Shown one piece after another: positions 42,489-51,516 of a DNA stretch of 64,000 bases. The translations under genes were made by a program, and so were the position numbers. The notes below the pieces were generated by a model, which saw only the letters and a program-made list of their open reading frames with translations, was not told the origin of the DNA and searched no databases. Positions within the stretch are counted from its first letter, which is position 1, and every line of letters starts with the position of its first letter. The stretch covers positions 248,001 through 312,000 of the forward strand of contig NZ_CAMLDD010000001.1 in the NCBI RefSeq assembly GCF_946478785.1, written 5' to 3'. Origin of the DNA: an uncultured Flavobacterium sp. (GTDB taxonomy: Bacteria; Bacteroidota; Bacteroidia; Flavobacteriales; Flavobacteriaceae).

Positions 42489-43772
42489 ATGCCAATAACC
42501 GCCAACGATACCAAAAGAAAATCATGGTTGGAAGTACCAGAGAATAGTGATTTCCCTATTCAGAATATTCCTTTCGGTGTATTTCTTACCAAAGAAAATG
42601 TCGTTACAGTAGGAACCAGAATTGGCGATTTCGCTATAGATTTAGGAGCTTTACAACAATTAAACTATTTTGAAGGAATAGATTTAACTGATGATATGTT
42701 TATGCAGGATACGCTTAATGATTTTATTTCTGATGGAAAAAAAACATGGCGTTTAGTTAGAAATCGTATAGCTGATATTTTTGATGAAACGAATCCTCAG
42801 CTTAGAGATTCCACAAAAGATCGTGAGATTGTTATCTTTAATATCGATGATGTCGAAATGCAATTGCCGGTTTTAATTGGTGATTATACTGATTTTTATT
42901 CTAGTAAAGAACATGCTACCAATGTGGGTAAAATGTTTCGTGATCCTGAAAATGCGTTATTACCAAACTGGTTGCATATTCCTGTTGGGTATCACGGAAG
43001 AAGTTCGACTATTGTTCCGTCTGGAATTCCGGTTCACAGACCAATGGGACAAACTTTGCCTGCCGGGGAAAAATATCCTGTTTTTGGCCCTTCTCGTTTA
43101 GTCGATTTTGAGTTAGAAACCGCTTTTATTACTACTGATGTCAATATAATGGGAGAAAATATCCCAACTTATGAAGCTGAAGATTATATTTTCGGAATGG
43201 TTTTATTGAATGACTGGAGCGCACGTGATATTCAAAAATGGGAATATGTACCACTTGGACCATTTTTAGCAAAAAACTTTGCAACTTCAATTTCACCATG
43301 GATAGTTACTATGGATGCCCTGGAACCTTTTAGAACTAAAGGTCCAAAACAAGATCCTTCACCGTTACCTTATTTGCAGACAAAAGGAAAAAGAGCATTT
43401 GATATAAATTTAGAAGTTTCTATACAACCTGAAAATCAGGAAGAAACTATTGTTTCTAAATCAAATTTTAAATATTTATATTGGTCTATGGCACAGCAAT
43501 TAGCACATCATACCTCTAACGGATGTCGTGTGAATTCTGGTGACATGATGGGTTCAGGAACGATTTCTGGTCCTACTCCTGATAGTTTTGGTTCGATGTT
43601 AGAATTGACCTGGGGAGGAAAAAATCCAATTAAATTAAAAGATGGAAGTGAGCGTAAATTTATAGAAGATAACGATACGGTAATTTTTAGAGGTTTTTGT
43701 GAAACGAATGAAGTTCGTATTGGTTTTGGAGAAGTTTGCAGTCAGTTATTACCTCCTTTTGTGAGGCAATGA
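42489..43772 (+). CDS. fahA: Fumarylacetoacetase
   Basis: 427 residues, usual length of full FAH. N-terminal SH3-like part (FPIQNIPFGVF), then the catalytic part with DYTDFYSSKEHATNVG (His general base), GYHGRSSTIV and the metal-binding acidic residues in FELETAFI and LLNDWSARDIQKWEY. The enzyme cleaves fumarylacetoacetate to fumarate and acetoacetate, the last step of tyrosine catabolism. Homogentisate dioxygenase and related genes are not in the window. Single gene with a consensus promoter and terminator. Confidence 0.95.
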   Translation: MPITANDTKRKSWLEVPENSDFPIQNIPFGVFLTKENVVTVGTRIGDFAIDLGALQQLNYFEGIDLTDDMFMQDTLNDFISDGKKTWRLVRNRIADIFDETNPQLRDSTKDREIVIFNIDDVEMQLPVLIGDYTDFYSSKEHATNVGKMFRDPENALLPNWLHIPVGYHGRSSTIVPSGIPVHRPMGQTLPAGEKYPVFGPSRLVDFELETAFITTDVNIMGENIPTYEAEDYIFGMVLLNDWSARDIQKWEYVPLGPFLAKNFATSISPWIVTMDALEPFRTKGPKQDPSPLPYLQTKGKRAFDINLEVSIQPENQEETIVSKSNFKYLYWSMAQQLAHHTSNGCRVNSGDMMGSGTISGPTPDSFGSMLELTWGGKNPIKLKDGSERKFIEDNDTVIFRGFCETNEVRIGFGEVCSQLLPPFVRQ

Positions 43773-43803
43773 AGAGGAGATAAAAAATCGAAATAAATAG
43801 ATC

Positions 43804-43841
43804 AAAACCTTGTTAGATTAGTTTCTAACAAGGTTTTTTTA
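43804..43841 (+). terminator. Intrinsic terminator after fahA
   Basis: Stem AAAACCTTGTTAGA/TCTAACAAGGTTTT followed by T-rich sequence, 31 bases after the stop. Confidence 0.85.
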
Positions 43842-43858
43842 ATGTTTGTGAATATTGA

Positions 43859-44899
43859 TTACTCAGGAATTTGCTGACTTAAGCAGTGTAAAGTCCCAAA
43901 TCCCCAAATAAAATCGATACAGCTTATTCCGATTACTTCACGGTCCGGGAAGCATTCTGAAAGTATGTTTAAGGCGACACGATCATTGCTGTCATTAAAA
44001 GTAGGTACTAAAACGCATTTATTCAAGATTAAGAAATTAGCATAACTGGCAGGCAATCTTAAATTTTCAAAATCAACACGTTTTGGCATCGGTAATGCTA
44101 CAATTGTTGGTGATTTCCCATCTTCTAATTTCGCATTTTGAAGACGCTTTAGGTTCTCTTGCAAAGGTTTATAGTTTGAATCGTTTTTATCAGTTTCTAC
44201 AATTGTCACGATTGTATCTTCATTTACAAATCGGCATAAATCGTCTATGTGTCCGTGAGTATCATCACCTTCAATCCCGTCTCCAAGCCAGATTACATTG
44301 TTAATTCCTAAGTATTCCTTAAAAACTGCTTCGTAATCTTCCTTAGTAAAACCAGGGTTACGAACCTGAATCGTTGGGTGCATTAGACATTCTTCAGAAG
44401 TTAATAAAGTTCCTTTGCCATTTACATCAATTGCACCGCCTTCAACAATAACAGGTTTTCCTTTATACATAACCTGTGTAAGTGGGACACCAATAAAATC
44501 AGCTACCTTACCGGGAACAAACTTATCTAATTGATGATTTTTATATTTTGCCCAACCATTAAAATTAAAGTTTAAAGCTTCTCTTTTAGAACCATTTTTT
44601 ACAATAATTGGACCTGAATCACGCATCCAGCTTCTGTTGGTTTTATGAATAATAAAAGAGATATTAGCACTATTTATCCGAGCTCTTTCCAGCATTTCGG
44701 CAACCTTTTCTTTTAGTTTTTCATCGGCTACGACCAAAAAAACAGTTTCAAAAGTGGCAATTTTTTTTATGAATTCAACGAAAGCCCATTGAATGGCTTC
44801 ATATTTTCCGGGCCAGTCATTTCCGTTATGAGGAAAACACAATACGATTCCTTGTTGTTTCTCCCATTCTGCCGGAAATCTTCTATTATTTGCTATCAT
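43859..44899 (-). CDS. aguA: Agmatine deiminase
   Basis: 346 residues from the ATG ending at 44899 (MIANNRRFPAEWEKQ); nine upstream in-frame codons are unlikely because the family begins at this point. Signature segments are RSWMRDSGPI, VEGGAIDVNGKG, DDTHGHIDDLCRF and the catalytic Cys near residue 339 in GTLHCLSQQ. The enzyme deiminates agmatine to N-carbamoylputrescine. The next step, AguB, is encoded 2 kb away after an OmpA gene, and agmatine itself comes from SpeA at 56.7-58.1 kb. Confidence 0.93.
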   Translation of the reverse strand: MIANNRRFPAEWEKQQGIVLCFPHNGNDWPGKYEAIQWAFVEFIKKIATFETVFLVVADEKLKEKVAEMLERARINSANISFIIHKTNRSWMRDSGPIIVKNGSKREALNFNFNGWAKYKNHQLDKFVPGKVADFIGVPLTQVMYKGKPVIVEGGAIDVNGKGTLLTSEECLMHPTIQVRNPGFTKEDYEAVFKEYLGINNVIWLGDGIEGDDTHGHIDDLCRFVNEDTIVTIVETDKNDSNYKPLQENLKRLQNAKLEDGKSPTIVALPMPKRVDFENLRLPASYANFLILNKCVLVPTFNDSNDRVALNILSECFPDREVIGISCIDFIWGFGTLHCLSQQIPE

Positions 44900-44923
44900 A
44901 AAAAGTTCTAAAGTTAAAGTTTG

Positions 44924-44931
44924 CAAAGATA
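44924..44931 (-). promoter_or_regulatory. -7 box TATCTTTG upstream of aguA
   Basis: TAnnTTTG match on the minus strand, 24 bases before the preferred start. Confidence 0.5.
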
Positions 44932-45161
44932 AATTATTCCTTAATGATTATGAAACAGTATTAAAAATTCCAAATTATTTTCTTGTAATTTATAAGCTAA
45001 TAATTTAAAATAAAGCTTCTTAATATGAACAATGTTGGGGATAATTATTGAATTTGACTATTTTATTAAGATTTTATTAAGTTAATGATGAAATTTTTTA
45101 CAAAAAAAATATTTCCATTTAAAAAAAAATATTAATTTTACGATAAATACTGTAACTGATT

Positions 45162-45190
45162 TTTGATAGAAATTTTCTTATTTATATTTG
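45162..45190 (+). promoter_or_regulatory. Promoter-like pair upstream of the OmpA gene
   Basis: TTTG at 45162-45165 and TATATTTG at 45183-45190 with a 17-base spacer, about 257 bases before the ATG at 45447. A second -7-like box at 45376-45383 is nearer but lacks a -33 box. Confidence 0.45.
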
Positions 45191-45446
45191 AGTCTTAAAA
45201 TAAGGGTATTCTAGTCTTACAAATAAATATAATCAAATTTAGTTACTGTAAAAATATCGCCCCAAGTTGTTTTAAAGAAAAAAGCTAAAATTCATTAATT
45301 CTCCTTAACCTAAATGTGTGGGAATTATGTAAAAATTCAGAAAATGAATGGAACGCTTTTTTTGTGTCATTAACATAAGTTTGCTCAGAGTTTTGGTAAA
45401 CTTAATGTTAAAACTTAAAATATTAAATTTAAAACACTTAGATATT

Positions 45447-46712
45447 ATGAAAAAAAAATTAGCTTCCTTAACACTTTTATTGTTGACATTTGCAGTAAAT
45501 GCGCAAAATGAAACAGTAACTTCAACTGAACCGTATATTGACAATTCCGCTTATGATAAATGGTCTATCGAAATAAACGGTGGTTTAAACAAACCTTTAA
45601 GAACATTGACTCCGGGCTATTATAATGCAGTTTTTAACTCACTACATCTTGATTTAGGTGCGAGGTATATGTTTAGCCCTAAGTTTGGTCTTAAATTAGA
45701 CTTTGGTTATGATAAATTTAAAGATGGAGACAATGACTCTCTTGAATTTGAAAGCAAATCCCTAAGAACTAGTTTACAAGGGGTTATTAACCTTGGAAGA
45801 GCCTTAAACTTTGAAACATGGACAAATACAATTGGATTATTGGTTCATGGTGGATTTGGAGTTTCTCAAATTACCAGTGAAAGTGGTTTTGACGATGAAG
45901 ATTACATGGCTCACGGTATATTGGGTTTAACTGGACAGGTAAAATTAAGTAACAGCGTTGCATTGACAGGAGATCTTACAGGTATTGTTAACGCTCAACA
46001 GAACTGGAATTTCGATGGGATGGGCCAAACCAGAACAGCAGCAATTGATGGTGTGTTGTTAAATGCTTCTATCGGTTTAACATTTTACTTAGGTAAAAAT
46101 GAAAAACATGCTGATTGGGTTGGAGAGGATGATAAATATGACAGATTAGAACAAAGAGTTGGATTAATCGAAACAGGTCTTTTAGATTCTGATAAAGATG
46201 GTGTAGCTGATTTGTATGACTTAGAGCCAAATTCAATTACAGGTGTTGCTGTAAATACAAAAGGACAATCAATTGATAACAACCAAAATGGCGTTCCTGA
46301 TGAATTAGAAAGCTACTTAGAAAAAACTTACGGTCAAAAAAGTGATAGTGTTTCAACAAACTCTACAGTAGAGCAATTAATTAATGATGGATATGTAAAT
46401 GTTTATTTTGAGTTTAATTCTTCTAAACCAACTAATGCTTCATTGTCTGGTATTGATTTCTTAGTGAAATATTTGAAAAATAATCCAGATAAAATGGCAG
46501 ATGTAGTAGGTTACGCAGACGAGATTGGAAGTTCAAGTTATAATGTTGAGTTGTCAAGAAAAAGAGCAGAGGCTGTAAAACAAGTGGCAATAAATGCAGG
46601 AATTGATGCTTCAAGATTAAATGTAATTGCTAATGGTGAAGACACTTCTGTAAACAAAAATTCTAAAGAAGCACGTCAAATCGTGAGAAGAGTTTCTTTC
46701 CAGGTAAAATAA
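45447..46712 (+). CDS. OmpA-family outer-membrane protein with TSP3-like calcium repeats
   Basis: 421 residues from the ATG at 45447, which opens a clean signal peptide (KKKLASLTLLLLTFAVNAQ). Residues about 30-235 form a small beta-barrel (GGLNKPLRTLTPGYY, GARYMFSPKFGLKLDFGYD). An acidic segment, DSDKDGVADLYDLEPN with DNNQNGVPDELE, resembles thrombospondin type 3 calcium-binding repeats. The C-terminal OmpA domain binds peptidoglycan (FEFNSSKPTN, VVGYADEIGSSSYN, LSRKRAEAVK). This type is abundant in Flavobacterium outer membranes and anchors the envelope. Confidence 0.9.
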   Translation: MKKKLASLTLLLLTFAVNAQNETVTSTEPYIDNSAYDKWSIEINGGLNKPLRTLTPGYYNAVFNSLHLDLGARYMFSPKFGLKLDFGYDKFKDGDNDSLEFESKSLRTSLQGVINLGRALNFETWTNTIGLLVHGGFGVSQITSESGFDDEDYMAHGILGLTGQVKLSNSVALTGDLTGIVNAQQNWNFDGMGQTRTAAIDGVLLNASIGLTFYLGKNEKHADWVGEDDKYDRLEQRVGLIETGLLDSDKDGVADLYDLEPNSITGVAVNTKGQSIDNNQNGVPDELESYLEKTYGQKSDSVSTNSTVEQLINDGYVNVYFEFNSSKPTNASLSGIDFLVKYLKNNPDKMADVVGYADEIGSSSYNVELSRKRAEAVKQVAINAGIDASRLNVIANGEDTSVNKNSKEARQIVRRVSFQVK

Positions 46713-46735
46713 ATAACAATTTAAAAATACCCACT

Positions 46736-46776
46736 AAAAAGGGCTGTTTCAAACATTTGAAACAGCCCTTTTTTTA
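46736..46776. terminator. Bidirectional intrinsic terminator after the OmpA gene
   Basis: Arm AAGGGCTGTTTCAAA and its partner pair fully around a short loop, with A5 before and T7 after; it lies between convergent stops at 46712 and 46793. Confidence 0.9.
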
Positions 46777-46792
46777 TTTAATCAATTCAAAT

Positions 46793-47680
46793 TTAATCAA
46801 CAGCTCTTTTTGTAATATCCCCAAAGGCATCAATTCTTCTGTCTCTGAAAAAAGGCCAGTTCTGGCGTACATTTTCCTGTAAGTCCAAATCTACCTCGGC
46901 AATTAAAATTTCTTCTTTATCATGTGAAGCCTGCGCTAAAATTTCACCTTGAGGACCAGCAATAAAAGAAGCTCCCCAAAACTGAATCCCCTCAGTTCCG
47001 TCAATATATTGCTCTAGACCAATCCGGTTTGCAGCAGCAACGAAAACTCCATTGGCAACAGCATGGCCTTTCATAACATTCATCCAGGCACCATATTGGT
47101 TTTCTCCATATTGTTCTTTTTCTTTTGGATGCCATCCAATTGCTGTAGGATAAAATAATACTTCAGCACCTTTCAATGCTGTAATACGAGCTGCTTCAGG
47201 ATACCATTGATCCCAGCAAATTAAAGTTCCAACTGTTCCTTTTTTAGTTTCAATTGCCTGAAAACCTAAATCACCAGGAGTGAAATAGAATTTTTCATAA
47301 AAATGCGGGTCATCCGGAATATGCATTTTACGATATAAACCAGCTTCAGTTCCGTCTGTATCAATAATGTAAGCACTGTTGTGGTAAATTCCAGCCATTC
47401 TCTTTTCAAAGAAAGGAACAATAATAACAACCCCTAATTCTTTTGCTAATTCGCTAAAAGCAATAAATGATGTGCTGTAAAGCGGTTCGGCCAATGCGAA
47501 ATTATCGACATCTTCGCTCTGGCAAAAATAATGACTACTGTATAATTCAGGGAGCAGAATAACTTCAGCTCCTTTATTAGCAGCATCTTTTACCCAACTA
47601 ATGCATTTTTTAAGATTATTTTCGGCAACGTCGTTAAGGTTTAACTGAACAACGGCTATTTTATATTTTCTTTTCGGCAT
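46793..47680 (-). CDS. aguB: N-carbamoylputrescine amidase
   Basis: 295 residues from the ATG ending at 47680 (MPKRKYKIAVVQL); seven upstream codons are dropped because the promoter box lies at 47699-47706. The nitrilase catalytic triad is Glu in LPELYSSHYF, Lys in YRKMHIPDDPHFYEK and Cys in LICWDQWYPEAAR. The sequence FYEKFYFTPGD fits the AguB/carbamoylputrescine group. It hydrolyses N-carbamoylputrescine to putrescine, CO2 and ammonia. Together with AguA it completes the deiminase branch of putrescine synthesis. Confidence 0.92.
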   Translation of the reverse strand: MPKRKYKIAVVQLNLNDVAENNLKKCISWVKDAANKGAEVILLPELYSSHYFCQSEDVDNFALAEPLYSTSFIAFSELAKELGVVIIVPFFEKRMAGIYHNSAYIIDTDGTEAGLYRKMHIPDDPHFYEKFYFTPGDLGFQAIETKKGTVGTLICWDQWYPEAARITALKGAEVLFYPTAIGWHPKEKEQYGENQYGAWMNVMKGHAVANGVFVAAANRIGLEQYIDGTEGIQFWGASFIAGPQGEILAQASHDKEEILIAEVDLDLQENVRQNWPFFRDRRIDAFGDITKRAVD

Positions 47681-47698
47681 GACATAAAATTTAGAGTG

Positions 47699-47706
47699 CA
47701 AAAATA
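47699..47706 (-). promoter_or_regulatory. -7 box TATTTTTG upstream of aguB
   Basis: TAnnTTTG match on the minus strand, 18 bases before the start ending at 47680. Confidence 0.5.
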
Positions 47707-47955
47707 GTTATTTTTCCAGTTACAACTAGAAAACCGTTTTATAAATAATTCTTAACTATTTTAATTAGGTTATAAAGATTCGCAAAGTGGTTCAATTTGT
47801 AAACTTATGGCATCTATCATTAATGGCTATATTATTTTCGACTAGTTTATAGGATTGTGTGAAAGTAGTGTATACCGGCTTAAATAATGCTTTTACTGTT
47901 TTAGAGTTTTAGTTAAAATAAACTAAAAATAAGCAACAATACTTGTAATGAATAT

Positions 47956-47989
47956 TTTGTTAATAAAATGTGAAGTCTAAATATTTTTG
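47956..47989 (+). promoter_or_regulatory. Promoter for the lipoprotein gene: TTTG and TATTTTTG
   Basis: TTTG at 47956-47959, a 22-base spacer and TATTTTTG at 47982-47989, about 37 bases before the ATG at 48027. Confidence 0.55.
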
Positions 47990-48026
47990 TATTATTTTCG
48001 CTGAATAAAAATATTTAATCTACACA

Positions 48027-48716
48027 ATGAGAAAATTAAAAAAAAATGTATTTACCCTGCTAATAGTAACAGGCTTAGTATTAACATCATGCAGCAATGA
48101 TCATTCAAATGAAAATACTGCTGAAGAGTCAACTGGAGATTATTGGCCAACTGCTGTTAATAATCAATGGGTTTTGGATCAAAATGGAACAGAATCAACA
48201 ATGAAAATACTAAGTTCAGAAAAAGTTAATGATGATACTTATTTTAAGTTTAATCAACTTACGGGTGCTTCATCAGAGATAGAAGGATCAGCCTCGGCTT
48301 CAATCAAGAAAGTAAAAGGAGATTATTATATTAAAATTGATCAGGTAGATTATAGTGGGGAAGGGTCTACTGGGAAAATAACAGGATACGAGTATATTTT
48401 CTTTAAAGATTATTTGAAAGTAAATGAAACCTGGACAGGAAATTATACACAAGAAACTTCATTTAATATCCCAGAATTCCCAACTGTAAAAATAACGGTT
48501 AATTATACAGGAACAATTTTAGAAAGAGGCGCTACAGCAACAATAAAAACAGTAACTTATAAAGATGTAATTAAATTTAAACTTCGTCAGGAAGCTAAAA
48601 CTAATGGACAAAGTTCTATTGCAGATACGGAATATTGGATTGCAAAAGATGTTGGGGTTATTAAAATGGTTTCAGGAAACAATGTTGCAGAATTAGTTTC
48701 TTACATAAAAAAATAG
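48027..48716 (+). CDS. Lipoprotein of unknown function
   Basis: 229 residues with a lipoprotein signal ending LVLTSC (Cys22), followed by an acidic Asn/Ser-rich linker. The mature part has many short alternating strands (TDYWPTAVNNQWVLD at the start, YEYIFFKDYLKVNETW in the middle) and looks like an all-beta fold. It resembles lipoproteins with no known function in Flavobacterium. A single-gene unit with a promoter and terminator. Confidence 0.72.
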   Translation: MRKLKKNVFTLLIVTGLVLTSCSNDHSNENTAEESTGDYWPTAVNNQWVLDQNGTESTMKILSSEKVNDDTYFKFNQLTGASSEIEGSASASIKKVKGDYYIKIDQVDYSGEGSTGKITGYEYIFFKDYLKVNETWTGNYTQETSFNIPEFPTVKITVNYTGTILERGATATIKTVTYKDVIKFKLRQEAKTNGQSSIADTEYWIAKDVGVIKMVSGNNVAELVSYIKK

Positions 48717-48742
48717 TGGTTTAGATTGCTAAATCCAGTTTT

Positions 48743-48770
48743 AAACCCGAAAGTAATTTCGGGTTTTTTT
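48743..48770 (+). terminator. Intrinsic terminator after the lipoprotein gene
   Basis: Stem AAACCCGAAA/TTTCGGGTTT with a run of seven T, 27 bases after the stop. The 210 bases after it, before lon, hold no gene. Confidence 0.88.
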
Positions 48771-48980
48771 GTGCTTAATATATTTTCTTCAATTAAATGT
48801 CATAAATATCGAAAACCTAATTTGGAAGCTGACTCTTTGCTTTTGGCATAATGATTGTCTATTTTTATGGCCTAAGTTTCAAAGACAATTTTTAGCCTGA
48901 TTTTGTTTAAACACAGCTTTTGTAGTTGATATTTGAGATTAGAACAAACCTTTTAATGACAAAACGACTTATATATTATT

Positions 48981-51434
48981 ATGTCAAACCATAAAATACT
49001 TACTATTGACAATCTGTCACTTCAGGAATTTGACTCAGAAGCAGAATTAATTCCATTATTAACACCCGAAGACGAAGAGGAAATGAACAACGAAGAGCTT
49101 CCGCTTTCGTTACCAATTTTACCTTTACGTAATACCGTTTTATTTCCTGGTGTTGTAATACCGATTTCTGCAGGAAGAGACAAATCAATAAAATTAATCA
49201 ATGATGCTAATGCTGGTGGAAAAATCATCGGAGTAGTTTCTCAGATAAATGAAGAAGATGAAGATCCGTCAAAAGATGATATCCATAAAATTGGTACAGT
49301 TGCAAGGATTCTTCGTGTTTTAAAAATGCCTGACGGAAATGTTACGGTTATTTTACAAGGAAAAAAACGTTTCGAAATCGACGAAGTTGTTTCAGAAGAG
49401 CCTTATATAACCGCAACTATTAAGGAAGTTGAGGAAAAGCGTCCGGAAGATAATGACAGCGAATTTACCGCAATTTTAGATTCTGTTAAAGAGTTGGCTA
49501 TTCAGATTATTAAAGAAAGTCCAAACATTCCATCAGAGGCTACTTTTGCAATTAAAAACATTGAAAGCCAATCGTTTTTAATCAATTTTGTTTCTTCTAA
49601 TATGAATTTATCCGTAAAAGAAAAACAAGGTCTTTTATCGATAAATGGATTAAAAGAAAGAGCGCTTGAAACTTTGCGCTATATGAATGTTGAACTTCAA
49701 AAATTAGAATTGAAGAATGATATTCAGTCAAAAGTTCGTTTCGATTTAGATCAGCAACAGCGTGAATATTTCCTGCACCAGCAAATGAAAACCATTCAGG
49801 AAGAATTGGGAGGCGTTTCGCAGGAAGAAGAAATGGACGAAATGGGGCAGAAGGCGAAGACCAAAAAATGGGACGAAAAAACGCAGAAGCATTTTGAAAA
49901 AGAATTGTCTAAAATGCGCAGAATGAATCCGCAATCTCCTGATTTTGGGATTCAGCGTAATTATTTGGAGTTATTTTTAGAATTGCCTTGGGGCGAATAT
50001 TCTAAAGATAAATTCGATTTAAAATTTGCACAGAAAATATTAGATAAAGATCATTTTGGACTTGAAGAAGTTAAGAAAAGAATGATCGAACATTTGGCCG
50101 TATTGAAACTTCGTAATGATATGAAATCGCCAATTATTTGCTTGACAGGGCCTCCGGGTGTTGGTAAAACTTCTATTGGGCGTTCTGTTGCCGAAGCTCT
50201 CGGTCGTGAATATGTTCGTATTTCATTAGGTGGCTTACGTGACGAAGCGGAAATTCGCGGACACAGAAAAACCTACATTGGTGCGATGCCTGGCAGAATT
50301 ATCCAAAGTTTGAAAAAAGCGGGAACATCAAATCCAGTTTTTATATTGGATGAGATTGATAAATTATCTAGCGGTAACAGCGGTGATCCTTCTTCAGCTT
50401 TATTGGAGGTTTTAGATCCGGAGCAAAATAATGCTTTCTATGATAATTTCCTTGAAATGGGTTATGATTTATCGAAAGTGATGTTTATTGCAACTTCAAA
50501 TAATATGGCGGCAATTCAACCAGCTTTACGTGACAGAATGGAAGTAATCAAGATGTCAGGTTATACTATTGAAGAAAAGGTAGAAATTGCCAAAAGACAC
50601 CTTTTTCCTAAACAATTAGAAGCGCACGGATTAACTTCGAAAGATTTGACTATTGGTAAAAAACAATTAGAAAAAATAGTAGAAGGGTATACTCGTGAAT
50701 CCGGTGTTCGTAATTTAGAAACTAAAATTGCCCAGGTTATTCGTAATGCAGCGAAAGCAGTTGCAATGGAAGAGGAATATAATAAAAAAGTTACAGATGA
50801 AGATATTGTAACTGTTTTGGGTGTACCTAGATTAGAACGTGATAAATATGAAAATAATGATGTTGCCGGAGTTGTTACAGGTCTTGCCTGGACCAGTGTT
50901 GGAGGCGATATTCTGTTTATAGAATCTCTAATTTCTGAGGGTAAAGGCTCATTGACCATTACCGGAAATCTTGGAAATGTCATGAAAGAATCGGCTACGA
51001 TTGCTTTAGAATATATCAAGGCGAATGCTAAAAAGTTAGGTTTAGGTATAGAATTATTTCAAAAATATAATATCCATTTGCATGTTCCGGAGGGAGCAAC
51101 ACCAAAAGACGGACCAAGTGCCGGTATTGCGATGTTGACTTCTTTAGTTTCTTTATTAACGCAAAAGAAAGTGAAGAAAAGTTTAGCTATGACGGGAGAA
51201 ATTACTCTTCGTGGAAAAGTTTTGCCTGTTGGCGGAATCAAAGAGAAAATTTTAGCCGCAAAAAGAGCAAACATTAAAGAAATCATTTTGTGTCACGAAA
51301 ACAAAAGTGATATCGATGAAATTAAAGCTGAGTATTTAGAAGGTTTGACTTTTCATTATGTGAAAGAAATGAGTGAGGTTTTGACTTTGGCTTTGACAGA
51401 TCAAAATGTAAAAAATGCTAAAACTTTGAAATAG
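48981..51434 (+). CDS. lon: Lon protease (endopeptidase La)
   Basis: 817 residues, full length. An acidic N terminus (about 20-40, TPEDEEEMNNEELP) precedes the LON substrate domain (LPILPLRNTVLFPGVV). AAA motifs: Walker A GPPGVGKTS, sensor regions RGHRKTYIGAMPGR and VFILDEIDKLS. Catalytic Ser in PKDGPSAGIAM and Lys in VGGIKEKILAAKRA. Lon degrades misfolded and regulatory proteins in the cytoplasm. It ends with a hairpin that is the first of two related palindromes. Confidence 0.97.
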   Translation: MSNHKILTIDNLSLQEFDSEAELIPLLTPEDEEEMNNEELPLSLPILPLRNTVLFPGVVIPISAGRDKSIKLINDANAGGKIIGVVSQINEEDEDPSKDDIHKIGTVARILRVLKMPDGNVTVILQGKKRFEIDEVVSEEPYITATIKEVEEKRPEDNDSEFTAILDSVKELAIQIIKESPNIPSEATFAIKNIESQSFLINFVSSNMNLSVKEKQGLLSINGLKERALETLRYMNVELQKLELKNDIQSKVRFDLDQQQREYFLHQQMKTIQEELGGVSQEEEMDEMGQKAKTKKWDEKTQKHFEKELSKMRRMNPQSPDFGIQRNYLELFLELPWGEYSKDKFDLKFAQKILDKDHFGLEEVKKRMIEHLAVLKLRNDMKSPIICLTGPPGVGKTSIGRSVAEALGREYVRISLGGLRDEAEIRGHRKTYIGAMPGRIIQSLKKAGTSNPVFILDEIDKLSSGNSGDPSSALLEVLDPEQNNAFYDNFLEMGYDLSKVMFIATSNNMAAIQPALRDRMEVIKMSGYTIEEKVEIAKRHLFPKQLEAHGLTSKDLTIGKKQLEKIVEGYTRESGVRNLETKIAQVIRNAAKAVAMEEEYNKKVTDEDIVTVLGVPRLERDKYENNDVAGVVTGLAWTSVGGDILFIESLISEGKGSLTITGNLGNVMKESATIALEYIKANAKKLGLGIELFQKYNIHLHVPEGATPKDGPSAGIAMLTSLVSLLTQKKVKKSLAMTGEITLRGKVLPVGGIKEKILAAKRANIKEIILCHENKSDIDEIKAEYLEGLTFHYVKEMSEVLTLALTDQNVKNAKTLK

Positions 51435-51462
51435 AATTCAAAGCTTAAATTCTAAAAAAGAT

Positions 51463-51508
51463 AAAATCCAAATTCCAATCTGAAAATCAGTTTTGGAATT
51501 TGGATTTT
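51463..51508 (+). terminator. Intrinsic terminator after lon, with repeated arm sequence
   Basis: Stem AAAATCCAAATTCCA paired with TGGAATTTGGATTTT; the loop carries ATCTGAAAATCAGTT. The arm is nearly identical to that of the palindrome at 52908-52949. Confidence 0.78.
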
Positions 51509-51516
51509 TAAATTAA

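Larger units (their letters stand above)
44900..45446. other. 547-base AT-rich interval before the OmpA gene
   Basis: No coding sequence. It has long A and T runs and two promoter-like boxes (45183-45190 and TAAGTTTG at 45376-45383), so the OmpA gene probably has a long 5' leader or two transcription starts. A reading frame that runs in from 45348 into the OmpA gene is an extension without a good start. Confidence 0.6.
47681..48026. other. Intergenic interval between aguB and a lipoprotein gene
   Basis: 346 bases holding two divergent promoter-like sites, the word AAAGATTCGCAAAGT at 47774-47788 shared with the element near 38.1 kb, and otherwise plain AT-rich sequence. No gene. Confidence 0.6.

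Noticed and set aside
45348..45446. Upstream extension of the OmpA gene
   Set aside because: The added residues are hydrophobic and Leu-rich without a signal peptide; the ATG at 45447 gives a clean one.
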